Positions 52,249 through 60,785 of a stretch of DNA of 64,000 nucleotides are shown piece after piece. How positions within the stretch are numbered: the first letter of the stretch is position 1; each line of letters opens with the position of its first letter. The position numbers and the translations under genes are program-made. The notes beneath the pieces were generated by a model. The model saw only the letters and a program-made list of their open reading frames with translations. It made no database searches and had not been told where the DNA came from. This DNA comes from Chitinophaga pinensis. GTDB lineage: Bacteria; Bacteroidota; Bacteroidia; UBA4408. Location of the stretch: NCBI GenBank assembly GCA_945861665.1, contig CAMAVS010000002.1, forward strand, positions 1 through 64,000, written 5' to 3'.

Positions 52249-53451
52249 ATGAAGGCTAGAAAAATAAAGGAAAAAATAATTGAATCCATCCTATTGGCCA
52301 GCAGTTCTATTACAAGTATAACTGTTTTACTCATCGTTGTTTTTCTTTTTTCTCAAGGCGTCTCTTTGTTTGGCGACTCAACCGTTGAAAAGGGTTCAGT
52401 AATGGCAGTTAACAAAAACAACCCTGTTAAAGAACTTACAGGCAGTCAAATAAAAGAAATATTTGATCAAAACGTTGTTTATTGGAACGAAATTGGTGGT
52501 AAAAAAGATACCATTATCCTTTTCCGAATAGATGACATTGGAAATTATTATAGTGATGAAGAGATAGGCGAAAATTTCGAAGGTCTTTCGGAATGCGTAA
52601 GTCGATTGGTTGATAGCATACCCGGTATATTGGCCTATTTTCCGGAAAAATATTTGAGTAAAAATTTTAAAGGTAAAGTTCTCCCTCTTGAAAAAGTTTC
52701 ATTGAAAACTTTATTCAAAGGAAAAGAATGGTTCCCAAGTGCACAACCCGCAGCACAAATTGGTGCAATGCCCTTGATACTTGGAACCTTATGGGTAAGT
52801 TTGGGAGCTATTTTATTGGCACTTCCATTGGGGTTAGCTACAGCTGTTTATATGAGTGATATTGCACACGGCAAAGTGAGAAGAGTAATGAAACCACTTA
52901 TAGAATTATTGGCGGGCATTCCTTCGGTTGTGTATGGCTTTTTTGGATTAATTGTAATCGTTCCGCTGGTTCAACAAGTATTTAATTTGCCTGTTGGAGA
53001 AACCGCTTTGTCGGGAAGCATTGTACTAGGAATTATGGCATTGCCAACCATCATTACTGTTTCGGAAGATGCAATGAGAAACACGCCTCGCGCAATGAAA
53101 GAAGCAAGTTTAGCATTGGGTGCAACAAAATGGCAAACTATATACAGGGTTGTTATTCCTTGTTCTGCTTCCGGAATAACTGCCGGAGCAATACTTGGTA
53201 TTGGTCGTGCTATTGGCGAAACAATGGCGGTACTCATGGTTACCGGAAATGCTGCTGTAATTCCGCATACCATATTGGAGCCTGTGCGTACTATTCCCGC
53301 TACCATTGCAGCAGAATTGGGTGAAGCCGCACAAGGAGGCTTACATTTTAAGGCATTATTTGCATTGGGCTGCATTCTTTTTATCATTACACTTATCATT
53401 AATTTGCTCGTGGAATCAATTTCTGCAAGCAACAAACATAAAAGTCACTAA
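52249..53451 (+). CDS. pstC: Phosphate ABC transporter permease PstC with a PstS-like periplasmic segment
   Basis: A 400-aa permease. The first membrane helix is at about 18-40. A periplasmic segment of about 125 residues (45-170) follows, then five further helices with the usual ABC permease EAA-like motif (EASLALGATKWQTIYRVVIP). The extra segment looks like part of PstS: AVNKNNPVKELTGSQIKEIF and WNEIGG parallel the PstS sequence IVNPNNKVSQLTREQLEGIY and WKEVGG, and IPGILAYFPEKYL resembles the PstS segment GAIGYIGLAYM. The PstS phosphate loop (SRESSSGT) is absent. E. coli PstC is about 320 aa and lacks this. pstA starts 4 nt downstream. Confidence 0.93.
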   Translation: MKARKIKEKIIESILLASSSITSITVLLIVVFLFSQGVSLFGDSTVEKGSVMAVNKNNPVKELTGSQIKEIFDQNVVYWNEIGGKKDTIILFRIDDIGNYYSDEEIGENFEGLSECVSRLVDSIPGILAYFPEKYLSKNFKGKVLPLEKVSLKTLFKGKEWFPSAQPAAQIGAMPLILGTLWVSLGAILLALPLGLATAVYMSDIAHGKVRRVMKPLIELLAGIPSVVYGFFGLIVIVPLVQQVFNLPVGETALSGSIVLGIMALPTIITVSEDAMRNTPRAMKEASLALGATKWQTIYRVVIPCSASGITAGAILGIGRAIGETMAVLMVTGNAAVIPHTILEPVRTIPATIAAELGEAAQGGLHFKALFALGCILFIITLIINLLVESISASNKHKSH

Positions 53452-53454
53452 ACA

Positions 53455-54327
53455 ATGAGCTCAACGATAGCATCTAGAAAAAGACGAAATGAGCAAATTG
53501 CTTTTTGGTTGTTTCGTCTACTCAGTTTTGGTGTAGTGGCCATTCTTTTTTATATACTTTATTTTTTAGTAAGCAATGGCATAAAAGCTATCAGCTGGGA
53601 ATTTATTACTCAAATGCCCGAAGATGGAATGACTAAAGGGGGAATTTACCCTGCCATTATTGGCACACTTTATTTGGTTGCGGGCAGTATGATTTTTGCT
53701 TTCCCTATTGGGGTAGCTTCAGCAATTTATATTAATGAGTATACCAAGGATGGTGTTTTGAAAAAAATCATCAAACAAATGACCAACAATTTAGCAGGTA
53801 TTCCTTCTATTATTTTTGGACTGTTTGGCATGGCATTGTTTGTGAATCAATTAAAATTTGGCGATTCTATATTGGCAGGTTCTTTAACATTGGGACTGCT
53901 TGCATTACCTGTAGTAATTAGAACAACAGAAGAAGCATTAAAAGCAGTACCGGATACATTCCGCCAAGCAAGCTTGGGATTAGGAGCAAGCAAATGGCAA
54001 ACAACAAGCAAGGTGGTTATTCCCATTGCCTTTCCAAATATCATTACAGGTTTAATTTTATCAATTGGTAGGGTGTCAGGTGAAACAGCTCCTATTCTTT
54101 TTACTGTGGCAGCCTATTTCCTTCCAAAACTTCCGCAAAGTATATTTGACCAAGTAATGGCGCTGCCATACCACTTATATGTTATCACAACAAGCGGAAC
54201 AAATGTAGCGGAATCAAGACCGATGGCTTATGGAACAGCACTTGTGCTGATAGTAATTGTGCTAATTGCAAATTTATTGGCAAATGCACTCAGAAAGTAT
54301 TTTGGTAAAAAAGTAAAAATGAACTAA
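53455..54327 (+). CDS. pstA: Phosphate ABC transporter permease PstA
   Basis: A 290-aa permease with six predicted membrane helices and the typical permease motif ([21 protein letters not shown]). It lacks the PstS-like insert seen in PstC. Its stop codon overlaps the pstB start by one base (TAATG). With PstC it forms the membrane channel of the phosphate importer. Confidence 0.94.
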   Translation: MSSTIASRKRRNEQIAFWLFRLLSFGVVAILFYILYFLVSNGIKAISWEFITQMPEDGMTKGGIYPAIIGTLYLVAGSMIFAFPIGVASAIYINEYTKDGVLKKIIKQMTNNLAGIPSIIFGLFGMALFVNQLKFGDSILAGSLTLGLLALPVVIRTTEEALKAVPDTFRQASLGLGASKWQTTSKVVIPIAFPNIITGLILSIGRVSGETAPILFTVAAYFLPKLPQSIFDQVMALPYHLYVITTSGTNVAESRPMAYGTALVLIVIVLIANLLANALRKYFGKKVKMN

Positions 54328-55079
54328 TGAATAAACTGGAATCAATTGATTTAAATCTTTACTACAGCGATTTTCACGCATTGAAAAATGTTTCAATGGC
54401 CGTTAAGGCGAATACGGTTGCGGCTCTTATTGGCCCTTCGGGATGCGGTAAATCAACGTACCTCCGAACCTTCAATAGGATGAATGACTTAATTGACAAT
54501 GTTAAAATTGATGGCGGTGTTTTGCTGGATGGAAAAGATATTTACGATAAAGCTGTTGTAACAGATGAGCTTCGAAAACAAGTTGGAATGGTATTTCAAA
54601 AACCAAACCCCTTTCCAAAATCTATTTATGAAAATGTGGCTTATGGATTAAGAGTAAACGGGATTAATAACAAAAAAATACTGGATGAAAGCGTTGAGAA
54701 ATCGCTGCAACAATCGGCATTGTGGGATGAGGTAAAGGACAAGCTTAAAAAATCAGCATTTGAATTATCGGGCGGGCAGCAACAACGTTTATGCATTGCG
54801 CGGGCACTTGCCATTGAGCCTACCGTTATCCTTATGGATGAGCCAGCATCCGCACTCGATCCTATTTCTACCTCAAAAATAGAAGAACTTATTTACGAGC
54901 TAAAAAAGAAGTACACCATCGTAATTGTTACGCACAATATGCAACAAGCAGGTAGAGTAAGCGATTACACAGCCTTTTTTTATATGGGAAGCCTCATTGA
55001 ATATGGCGAAACAAAAGAAATATTTACGAATCCTAAAAATCAACAAACCCAAAACTACATAACCGGTAGGTTTGGATAA
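54327..55079 (+). CDS. pstB: Phosphate ABC transporter ATPase PstB
   Basis: A 250-aa ATP-binding subunit with intact Walker A (GPSGCGKST), Q-loop ([11 protein letters not shown]), ABC signature ([15 protein letters not shown]), Walker B ([13 protein letters not shown]) and switch His (VTHNM). The QKPNPFP motif is typical for PstB. It overlaps pstA by one base and is followed by phoU after 11 nt. Confidence 0.96.
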   Translation: MNKLESIDLNLYYSDFHALKNVSMAVKANTVAALIGPSGCGKSTYLRTFNRMNDLIDNVKIDGGVLLDGKDIYDKAVVTDELRKQVGMVFQKPNPFPKSIYENVAYGLRVNGINNKKILDESVEKSLQQSALWDEVKDKLKKSAFELSGGQQQRLCIARALAIEPTVILMDEPASALDPISTSKIEELIYELKKKYTIVIVTHNMQQAGRVSDYTAFFYMGSLIEYGETKEIFTNPKNQQTQNYITGRFG

Positions 55080-55090
55080 ATAATAATTGT

Positions 55091-55753
55091 ATGTCACATT
55101 TAGAAACAGAACTTCATTTACTAAAAGAGGGCCTCATTGAAATGACGAGGCTTGTAAAAATTCAATTGTTCAAAGGGCGCGATGCACTGCTGAATTTTGA
55201 TAGAGATTTAGCGCGTGAAATAATTGTAAATGAAAATCGCATAAATGCATTGGAGTTGAAAATTGACAGGGATTGTGAAAATATCTTTGCGCTTTGTAAT
55301 CCGGTTGCTGTTGATTTGCGTTTTGTATTGGCTGCCTTAAAAATAAATGCCAACCTTGAGCGAATTGGCGATAATGCTGAAGGAATTGCGCGTTATGTGA
55401 TGGAAGTTGACAGACCTTTTGATGAAAAAATAATAAAAGGTTATTGTGTTGAAGAAATGTGTAATACTGCTACTTCGATGCTCGACAATACATTGGAGGC
55501 CCTACTGCAAGAAGATACCAAACTTGCTCGGCAAGTATTTTTAAAAGACGATCGATTAGATGAAATAAACAGAGATTGTACAAAAACAACACTGCGCTTA
55601 CTGAAAGAGAACCCTGATAATGCATTGCATTATCTTAGTATAATGTCAATTATTCGAAAGCTTGAACGTGTGGGCGATCAGTCAAAAAACATTGCAGAAG
55701 AGATTATCTTTTATATTGAAGCAAAGGTATTGAAGCATACCGAGGAGAAATAG
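55091..55753 (+). CDS. phoU: Phosphate regulator PhoU
   Basis: A 220-aa all-helical protein with two PhoU domains. The metal-binding E-x-x-x-D motifs are seen as NLERIGDNAEGIAR in the first half and KLERVGDQSKNIAEE in the second. It links Pst transport to the signalling of a PhoR-type kinase and lies last in the pstC-pstA-pstB-phoU unit. Confidence 0.94.
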   Translation: MSHLETELHLLKEGLIEMTRLVKIQLFKGRDALLNFDRDLAREIIVNENRINALELKIDRDCENIFALCNPVAVDLRFVLAALKINANLERIGDNAEGIARYVMEVDRPFDEKIIKGYCVEEMCNTATSMLDNTLEALLQEDTKLARQVFLKDDRLDEINRDCTKTTLRLLKENPDNALHYLSIMSIIRKLERVGDQSKNIAEEIIFYIEAKVLKHTEEK

Positions 55754-55757
55754 TCAA

Positions 55758-55840
55758 TGTTAAGTAATTGTTAACAATGTTAATTTAGTGTTACTAATAT
55801 TAAATTGATGTTAAGCAGATGTGTTTTAATGATAGATTTG
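55758..55840 (+). promoter_or_regulatory. Promoter of DUF47-pit with six reversed half-sites
   Basis: TGTTAA-like half-sites start at 55758, 55769, 55778, 55789 (TGTTAC), 55798 (TATTAA) and 55809, i.e. spacings 11, 9, 11, 9 and 11. That is three tandem dimer sites with a 20-bp period. TAGATTTG at 55833-55840 is a perfect TAnnTTTG element, 29 nt before the ATG. The conserved bases are those in front of TTAA, so these sites run opposite to the TTAACA sites of the other phosphate promoters. Confidence 0.7.
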
Positions 55841-55869
55841 TTTTGTATAAAATCTAAAAAAGAAACATT

Positions 55870-56508
55870 ATGGGCATCCTACAATTACTAATTCCAAAAG
55901 ACAGAATATTTTTTCCTTTATTGGAAAAAGCATCCTTTAACTTAGTTACAATATCTAAGGCATTATATGATGCTTTAACAACAACTTCTGCCGAAGAAAG
56001 AATTGTGCTTATTCGTGAAATTGAGCGCATTGAGCACGAAGGAGATAAGGTTACTCACGAAATTATGCATCAATTGAGTGCAACGTTTATTACCCCCTTT
56101 GATCGTGAAGACATACACGAACTAACATCAGCTATCGATGATATTTTGGATCATATTCACGGTTCGGCAAAACGAATAGAAATTTATAAAGTCACAAACA
56201 TTTCTCCGGCTATGATTAAATTGGCCGAATTAATTCAACAAGCTGCCGATGAACTTTACAAAGCGATTCACGAACTACGCGACTTAAAAAACACAAATAC
56301 CATTCGTGAAGCCAGTATTCGAATAAACAGTATTGAAAACCATGCAGACGATGTGTTTGACAATGCTGTAGCAAAATTATTTGAAGAAGAAAAAGACGCC
56401 ATTGAGTTGATTAAAATTAAAGAAGTATTGCAAAACTTAGAAAAAGCAACTGATAAATGCGAAGATGCAGCAAATGTATTGTCGAGCATATTGGTTAAAC
56501 ACAGCTAA
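55870..56508 (+). CDS. DUF47-family (PhoU-like) protein, Pit partner
   Basis: A 212-aa helical protein of the DUF47/YkaA family, related to PhoU, with conserved IERIEHEGDKVTHEIM and ALENHADDVFDNAV-like metal-binding segments. These proteins sit next to pit genes and are thought to control low-affinity phosphate import. It starts a two-gene unit with pit (31 nt apart) that has its own phosphate-type promoter. Confidence 0.9.
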   Translation: MGILQLLIPKDRIFFPLLEKASFNLVTISKALYDALTTTSAEERIVLIREIERIEHEGDKVTHEIMHQLSATFITPFDREDIHELTSAIDDILDHIHGSAKRIEIYKVTNISPAMIKLAELIQQAADELYKAIHELRDLKNTNTIREASIRINSIENHADDVFDNAVAKLFEEEKDAIELIKIKEVLQNLEKATDKCEDAANVLSSILVKHS

Positions 56509-56539
56509 GGATTTCTAAACTAATTTAAAACCAATTAAT

Positions 56540-57529
56540 ATGTCAACATTTCTTATAATCATTATTATATTGGCCATCATCTTTGATTTTATCAACGGAT
56601 TTCACGATGCCGCCAACTCCATTGCAACAGTGGTTTCCACCAATGTGCTTTCTCCGGTGGCAGCAGTTATTTGGGCTGCATTTTTTAATTTTTTAGCCTT
56701 TTGGATATTCGACTTAAAAGTTGCCGATACGGTTGCTAAAATTGTAAAACCCGAAGGCTTAACACTTGTTGTTGTTGCTTCGGGCTTATGTGCTGCTATT
56801 TTCTGGAACCTGCTAACTTGGTGGAAAGGTATCCCATCCAGTTCTTCTCATACACTTATTGGTGGATTTGCAGGCGCTGCAATAGCACACGCAGGTTTTC
56901 ACGCAGTAAAAATTGATAAAATATTACCTCCATTGGCATTTATTCTTCTTGCCCCTATTATAGGAATGGTAGTTTCTATTCTTATTTCTGCAATTTCTAC
57001 TCAATTGGTAAAAAATTCTAACCCAAGTAAAGTAGATACGGCTTTTAGGGTGTTACAACTAGTCTCATCTGCAGCATTCAGCTTGGGTCACGGAGGTAAC
57101 GATGCACAAAAAGTAATAGGAATTATTGCTGCTGCATTGTTTGCCGGAGGACAAATTGGCGACATTAAAGATATTCCAAATTGGGTTCCTATAACCTGTT
57201 ATTCTGCAATTGCATTAGGTACTATGATGGGTGGTTGGAAGATTGTAAAAACGATGGGGCAAAAAGTTACCAAACTAAGACCATTTGAAGGGTTTGCCGC
57301 TGAAACTGCCGGCGCTGTTACATTATTCAGCACAGGCGCATTGGGTATTCCGGTGAGTACTACACACACCATTACAGGAGCCATTATTGGTGTGGGCGCA
57401 TTGAAAAGAACCTCGGCTGTTCGCTGGGGTGTTACCATTGAATTGATATGGGCTTGGATACTAACTATTCCTGTTACAGCAATTGTAGCTGCAACTTTCT
57501 ATTATTTATTCAGCTTGTTAATTAAATAA
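56540..57529 (+). CDS. pit: Inorganic phosphate transporter Pit
   Basis: A 329-aa PiT-family (SLC20-like) carrier with about ten membrane segments. The two inverted PD001131-type signatures are visible: NGFHDAANSIATVVSTNVLS near the start and GHGGNDAQKVIGIIAAAL in the second half, along with PVSTTHTITGAIIGVG. It imports metal-phosphate with protons. The neighbouring DUF47 protein is its usual partner. Confidence 0.95.
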   Translation: MSTFLIIIIILAIIFDFINGFHDAANSIATVVSTNVLSPVAAVIWAAFFNFLAFWIFDLKVADTVAKIVKPEGLTLVVVASGLCAAIFWNLLTWWKGIPSSSSHTLIGGFAGAAIAHAGFHAVKIDKILPPLAFILLAPIIGMVVSILISAISTQLVKNSNPSKVDTAFRVLQLVSSAAFSLGHGGNDAQKVIGIIAAALFAGGQIGDIKDIPNWVPITCYSAIALGTMMGGWKIVKTMGQKVTKLRPFEGFAAETAGAVTLFSTGALGIPVSTTHTITGAIIGVGALKRTSAVRWGVTIELIWAWILTIPVTAIVAATFYYLFSLLIK

Positions 57530-57542
57530 TTTCGGTGAAAAT

Positions 57543-57573
57543 AAAAAAGCCACACAAATTGTGTGGCTTTTTT
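57543..57573. terminator. Bidirectional terminator between pit and prfB
   Basis: A 13-bp perfect stem (57543-57555 with 57561-57573), a 5-nt loop and A/T-tracts on both sides serve the convergent genes pit and prfB. Confidence 0.95.
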
Positions 57574-57576
57574 ATT

Positions 57577-58666
57577 TTAGCTATTCCCGTATTCCATCAA
57601 ATAGGTTTTTATAAAGGCATCTAAATCCCCATCCATTACTGCTTGCACGTTTGACGTTTCATAATCAGTGCGAACATCCTTTACTAACTTGTATGGATGC
57701 ATTACGTAGTTGCGTATTTGTGAACCCCACTCTATTTTCTTTTTCCCGCTTTCTATTAAATTAATCGATTCTCTCCTTTTTCGAATCTCCAATTCATACA
57801 ATTGCGATTTTAAAAGTTTAATCGCATTTTCTTTGTTTTGTAATTGCGAACGCGATTCCTGATTTTTAATAATAATGCCCGATGTTTTGTGATAAAGCCT
57901 CACAGCCGTTTCAACTTTGTTTACATTTTGACCGCCTGCACCACCTGCTCGGAAGGTTTCAAAATCAATGTCTCCAGGATTTACATCAATTTCAATAGTA
58001 TCGTCAATAAGCGGATACGCATATACTGATGCAAAAGAAGTATGTCGTTTTGCGTTGGCATCAAAAGGTGAAATCCTAACCAAGCGATGCACTCCATTCT
58101 CTCCTTTTAAATACCCATAAGCATACTCTCCTTCAATTTGCAATGTAACCGATTTTATTCCTGCCGCATCTCCATCCTGCCTATCTGTTTCTATAATTTT
58201 ATAGCCATTCTTAGTTGCCCACATAACGTACATTCGCATCAACATTGCAGCCCAGTCGCAACTTTCGGTACCACCTGCGCCCGAATTAATTTGCACCACA
58301 CAACTCAACAAATCTTCTTTCCCACTAAGCATATTTTTAAACTCTAGGTCTTCGAGTTTAGTAAACGTTAGCTTGTACTGCTCCCCCACCTCTTCTTCGG
58401 TAGCTTCCCCCTCCTTATAAAATTCATAAATGGTTTGCAAATCATCACAATAGCTTTCTAGGGATACAAAACCCTCTGTCCATTGTTTCAATGATTTTAT
58501 GGTGCGTAATTGCTCCTCTGCTTTTTTGGAGTCATCCCAAAAATTAGGCGCAAGACTTTTTTCTTCTTCTTCTTCTATCTGTCGCAGCTTCTTGCCGATG
58601 TCAAAGGTGCCCCCTCAGTGCATCTTTGCGCTCCAACACGTTTTTAAGTTGGTCTATGGTGATCAT
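57577..58666 (-). CDS. prfB: Peptide chain release factor 2, with programmed +1 frameshift
   Basis: The gene runs from the ATG at 58666. After 21 codons the zero frame meets TGA (58603-58601), preceded by CTT and an SD-like AGGGGG, the classic prfB autoregulatory site: low RF2 lets the ribosome slip +1 from CTT-TGA-C and continue. Bypassing the stop, the product is about 362 aa, the normal RF2 length. The stop-codon recognition motif SPF ([10 protein letters not shown]) and the catalytic GGQ ([11 protein letters not shown]) are present. RF2 terminates at UGA and UAA. The SPOR gene precedes it by 12 nt on the same strand. Confidence 0.95.
58600..58615 (-). promoter_or_regulatory. prfB programmed frameshift site
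   Basis: On the minus strand, AGGGGG (SD-like) is followed by CAC, then the slippery CTT, the in-frame TGA and C. The 3-nt spacing between the SD-like run and CTT is that needed for +1 slippage. Confidence 0.92.
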
Positions 58667-58678
58667 TTACAATAAATA

Positions 58679-59071
58679 TTAGTTAAGTTTTGGTAGATTG
58701 ATATCGTCTGTAACAATAAAAGCACTTGGAAATTCTCCTGCCAATTGTTTTAAAAATTTTTGTGCTTCTAAGCGGGTTCGAAAATCGCCCACACGTACTT
58801 TAAAATTAGGCTGTTGGTATAATTCATAGGCACTTATCTCGGGGTAATGTTGTAAAAATTCGGCTCGTATTTTCTCGGCCTTTTTTCGTTCTCCACCAAA
58901 ATGTATTTGAACGCGATAGCCGTTAATGGTTTCTTTTTCCACATTCAATGTAATGTGCCGATTTACCAATTCTTTTACCTTGGGGCTTTCAATCACAGTT
59001 ATTGTCCCGGGCGTTTGTGCATTAACAGCAAACGCAAAAAACGTAAAGAGGAATATTGCAACTATTCTCAT
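58679..59071 (-). CDS. Secreted SPOR-domain protein
   Basis: A 130-aa protein with a signal peptide (cleavage near AVNAQ). One SPOR domain (about 48-125) is recognisable by GYRVQIHFGG, a central helix and a FKVRVGDFRTRLEAQKFLKQ strand-helix. SPOR domains bind denuded septal peptidoglycan. A -7 element TAATTTTG on the minus strand at 59076-59083 lies only 5 nt from the ATG, so the mRNA may be almost leaderless. prfB follows in the same direction. Confidence 0.85.
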   Translation of the reverse strand: MRIVAIFLFTFFAFAVNAQTPGTITVIESPKVKELVNRHITLNVEKETINGYRVQIHFGGERKKAEKIRAEFLQHYPEISAYELYQQPNFKVRVGDFRTRLEAQKFLKQLAGEFPSAFIVTDDINLPKLN

Positions 59072-59171
59072 ACAACAAAATTACTGAAAATAAACGAAGT
59101 AAAATCTATACATCTTTTTCTGTTGGCAAGATTTTTGTACTTTTATGAAAACAAAAACAATAAATACGACA

Positions 59172-59678
59172 ATGAAATTAAATTGCGCTTCCCTATTTTT
59201 AACTGTTATTGCATTGTCAATAAATGTAAGTTTAGCACAAACCGCGAAACCTGCTGCGGCTAAAACAAAAACATCAATTTTTATATTGCCTGTATTGGGT
59301 GGGCTTTCAGATGTTTTTTCGGGCGCATCAAATACTGAATTTGCGGGGAATGTAAAAGTATTACAAGGTATTATGAAAGTGGGAGAAAAGTATGAGCTGT
59401 TTACTGTAGAAAATAAAAAAATTGAATGCACTATAAAAGAAATGAAAATTGCTTCAACTTACCTGATTATAAAAGAGGCCCCAAAAGACAATGATTTGTT
59501 TATTGTTTTTGCCATCAGCGAAGGTGGTGTAGATTGCGCAAATGCAGCAATTGCATTTCCCGGCAGCATAAAAAGTTACGATGATTTTCTAAAAACACAA
59601 AAGGAATACAAGGCTCCGGTTAAATCAGCTACAAAGGAAGCCGAAAATCCAACCTTGTATATGTTGAAGAATAAATAG
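59172..59678 (+). CDS. Secreted protein with an EF-Tu domain 2-like barrel
   Basis: A 168-aa protein starting at ATG 59172. The ATG at 59145 sits too close to a probable -7 element (GATTTTTG, 59130-59137). It has a signal peptide (cleavage near SLAQT). The mature part has a pattern like EF-Tu domain 2: VFSGASNTEFAGNVKVLQGI followed by MKVGEKYELF and a short strand, with no GTPase domain. That resemblance is weak and from pattern only. Function unknown. Confidence 0.6.
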   Translation: MKLNCASLFLTVIALSINVSLAQTAKPAAAKTKTSIFILPVLGGLSDVFSGASNTEFAGNVKVLQGIMKVGEKYELFTVENKKIECTIKEMKIASTYLIIKEAPKDNDLFIVFAISEGGVDCANAAIAFPGSIKSYDDFLKTQKEYKAPVKSATKEAENPTLYMLKNK

Positions 59679-59761
59679 AAAAACAACTGAATGGTTTAAC
59701 AAAAACATTAGAGAGCCTATTGCTTTCCTATACAGTAATCGCTATTTGAAAGAAAAACACT

Positions 59762-60502
59762 TTACTTTTTTAATTTTTCTAAAAATGGTGTCAACGCTTC
59801 CCAATATTCTTTTTGGCTTAGGCTCTTTTCCCATAAAACTTTGGAGCCATGTTCACCTTCCGATTGCGGGATAAATTGTTCGTAATTTACATTTTCATAA
59901 TTCGTATACAAGGCCCCTGCCGACTTCGCTTCGTTTTTTGAAGACGTAATAAAAACAGGTTTATTTAAGGTTTTAATGTTTTGTGCAACATTTAAATCTT
60001 TAAAATATTCGCCCGGACTAAAGGCTATTACGGCTTTTACCCGAAAATTTGTTGCTGCTTCCAGTAAGACTAAAGAGGATGAATAAGAACTTCCTAATAA
60101 TACAATTGTTTTATTCCCATTTAAGGTAAAAATGTATTCCACGGCTGCTTGAATGTCTTGCTGTGCATCTAAAAAACCTGTTGGTAATTTTTTTGATAAC
60201 GCCAAGCTTGCCGTTTCATTTTTTACTTTGTTGCATTCATTGCCGCTTCGCTGATCAATTGCCAAGCAATTAAACCCCATTTTATTTAGTTTAACTGCAG
60301 CATCTTTATACTCGCCTCTGCTAAATCGCGCTTGATGGCACAATACTATCCAGACAGCGCTCTTTTTAATTTCAGTATAGTCCGCTGTAATCGTTAATCC
60401 GTCTAGCGAAGGAAAGGTAACTGTTTTTGCACTTATTTTTTCTTTTTGAAATGAATAAAATAAAAGTGAGACAAAAGCACAAGTGAATAAAATTCGTTTC
60501 AT
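59762..60502 (-). CDS. Secreted alpha/beta hydrolase
   Basis: A 246-aa protein with a short N-terminal signal-like stretch. It has the nucleophile elbow GSSYSSS, the acid-residue region with SKNEAKSAG, and a C-terminal catalytic His in GEHGSKVLW. The VILCHQARFSRGEYKD region and the IDQRSGNE loop resemble dienelactone-hydrolase-like serine hydrolases. Substrate unknown; it is monocistronic and convergent with the preceding gene. Confidence 0.8.
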   Translation of the reverse strand: MKRILFTCAFVSLLFYSFQKEKISAKTVTFPSLDGLTITADYTEIKKSAVWIVLCHQARFSRGEYKDAAVKLNKMGFNCLAIDQRSGNECNKVKNETASLALSKKLPTGFLDAQQDIQAAVEYIFTLNGNKTIVLLGSSYSSSLVLLEAATNFRVKAVIAFSPGEYFKDLNVAQNIKTLNKPVFITSSKNEAKSAGALYTNYENVNYEQFIPQSEGEHGSKVLWEKSLSQKEYWEALTPFLEKLKK

Positions 60503-60785
60503 AAGTGCATAAAATTATAAAATGCGAGCTTAAATCTTGCCCCAATTATCATTTATTTTTAACTCTATACAAACACCACTTGTAAAGCACATTGTTAAAA
60601 TCTAATTATCTTTAAAACTCGCGCAAGTGGCAATTTTATTTAAAAAGCAATATTATACGCCTGTGGAATTAAAGATTGGGGCCTTCTTACTTTTACCTGC
60701 CTCCATCTAATGCTGTAACAATTCCATAACAATTGGTTTGCCTAAAATAACTATCTTTACAAAGATCAAAATTATTCTTGCCACA
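60503..60785. other. Intergenic region
   Basis: Divergent spacer of 283 bases. No gene or RNA is evident. TATCTTTA near 60750-60757 is one mismatch from TAnnTTTG and may be the -7 element of the gene at 60786. Confidence 0.4.

Noticed and set aside
57577-58491. prfB as a truncated gene or pseudogene
   Set aside because: The upstream sequence contains the complete N-terminus joined by the known programmed +1 frameshift.
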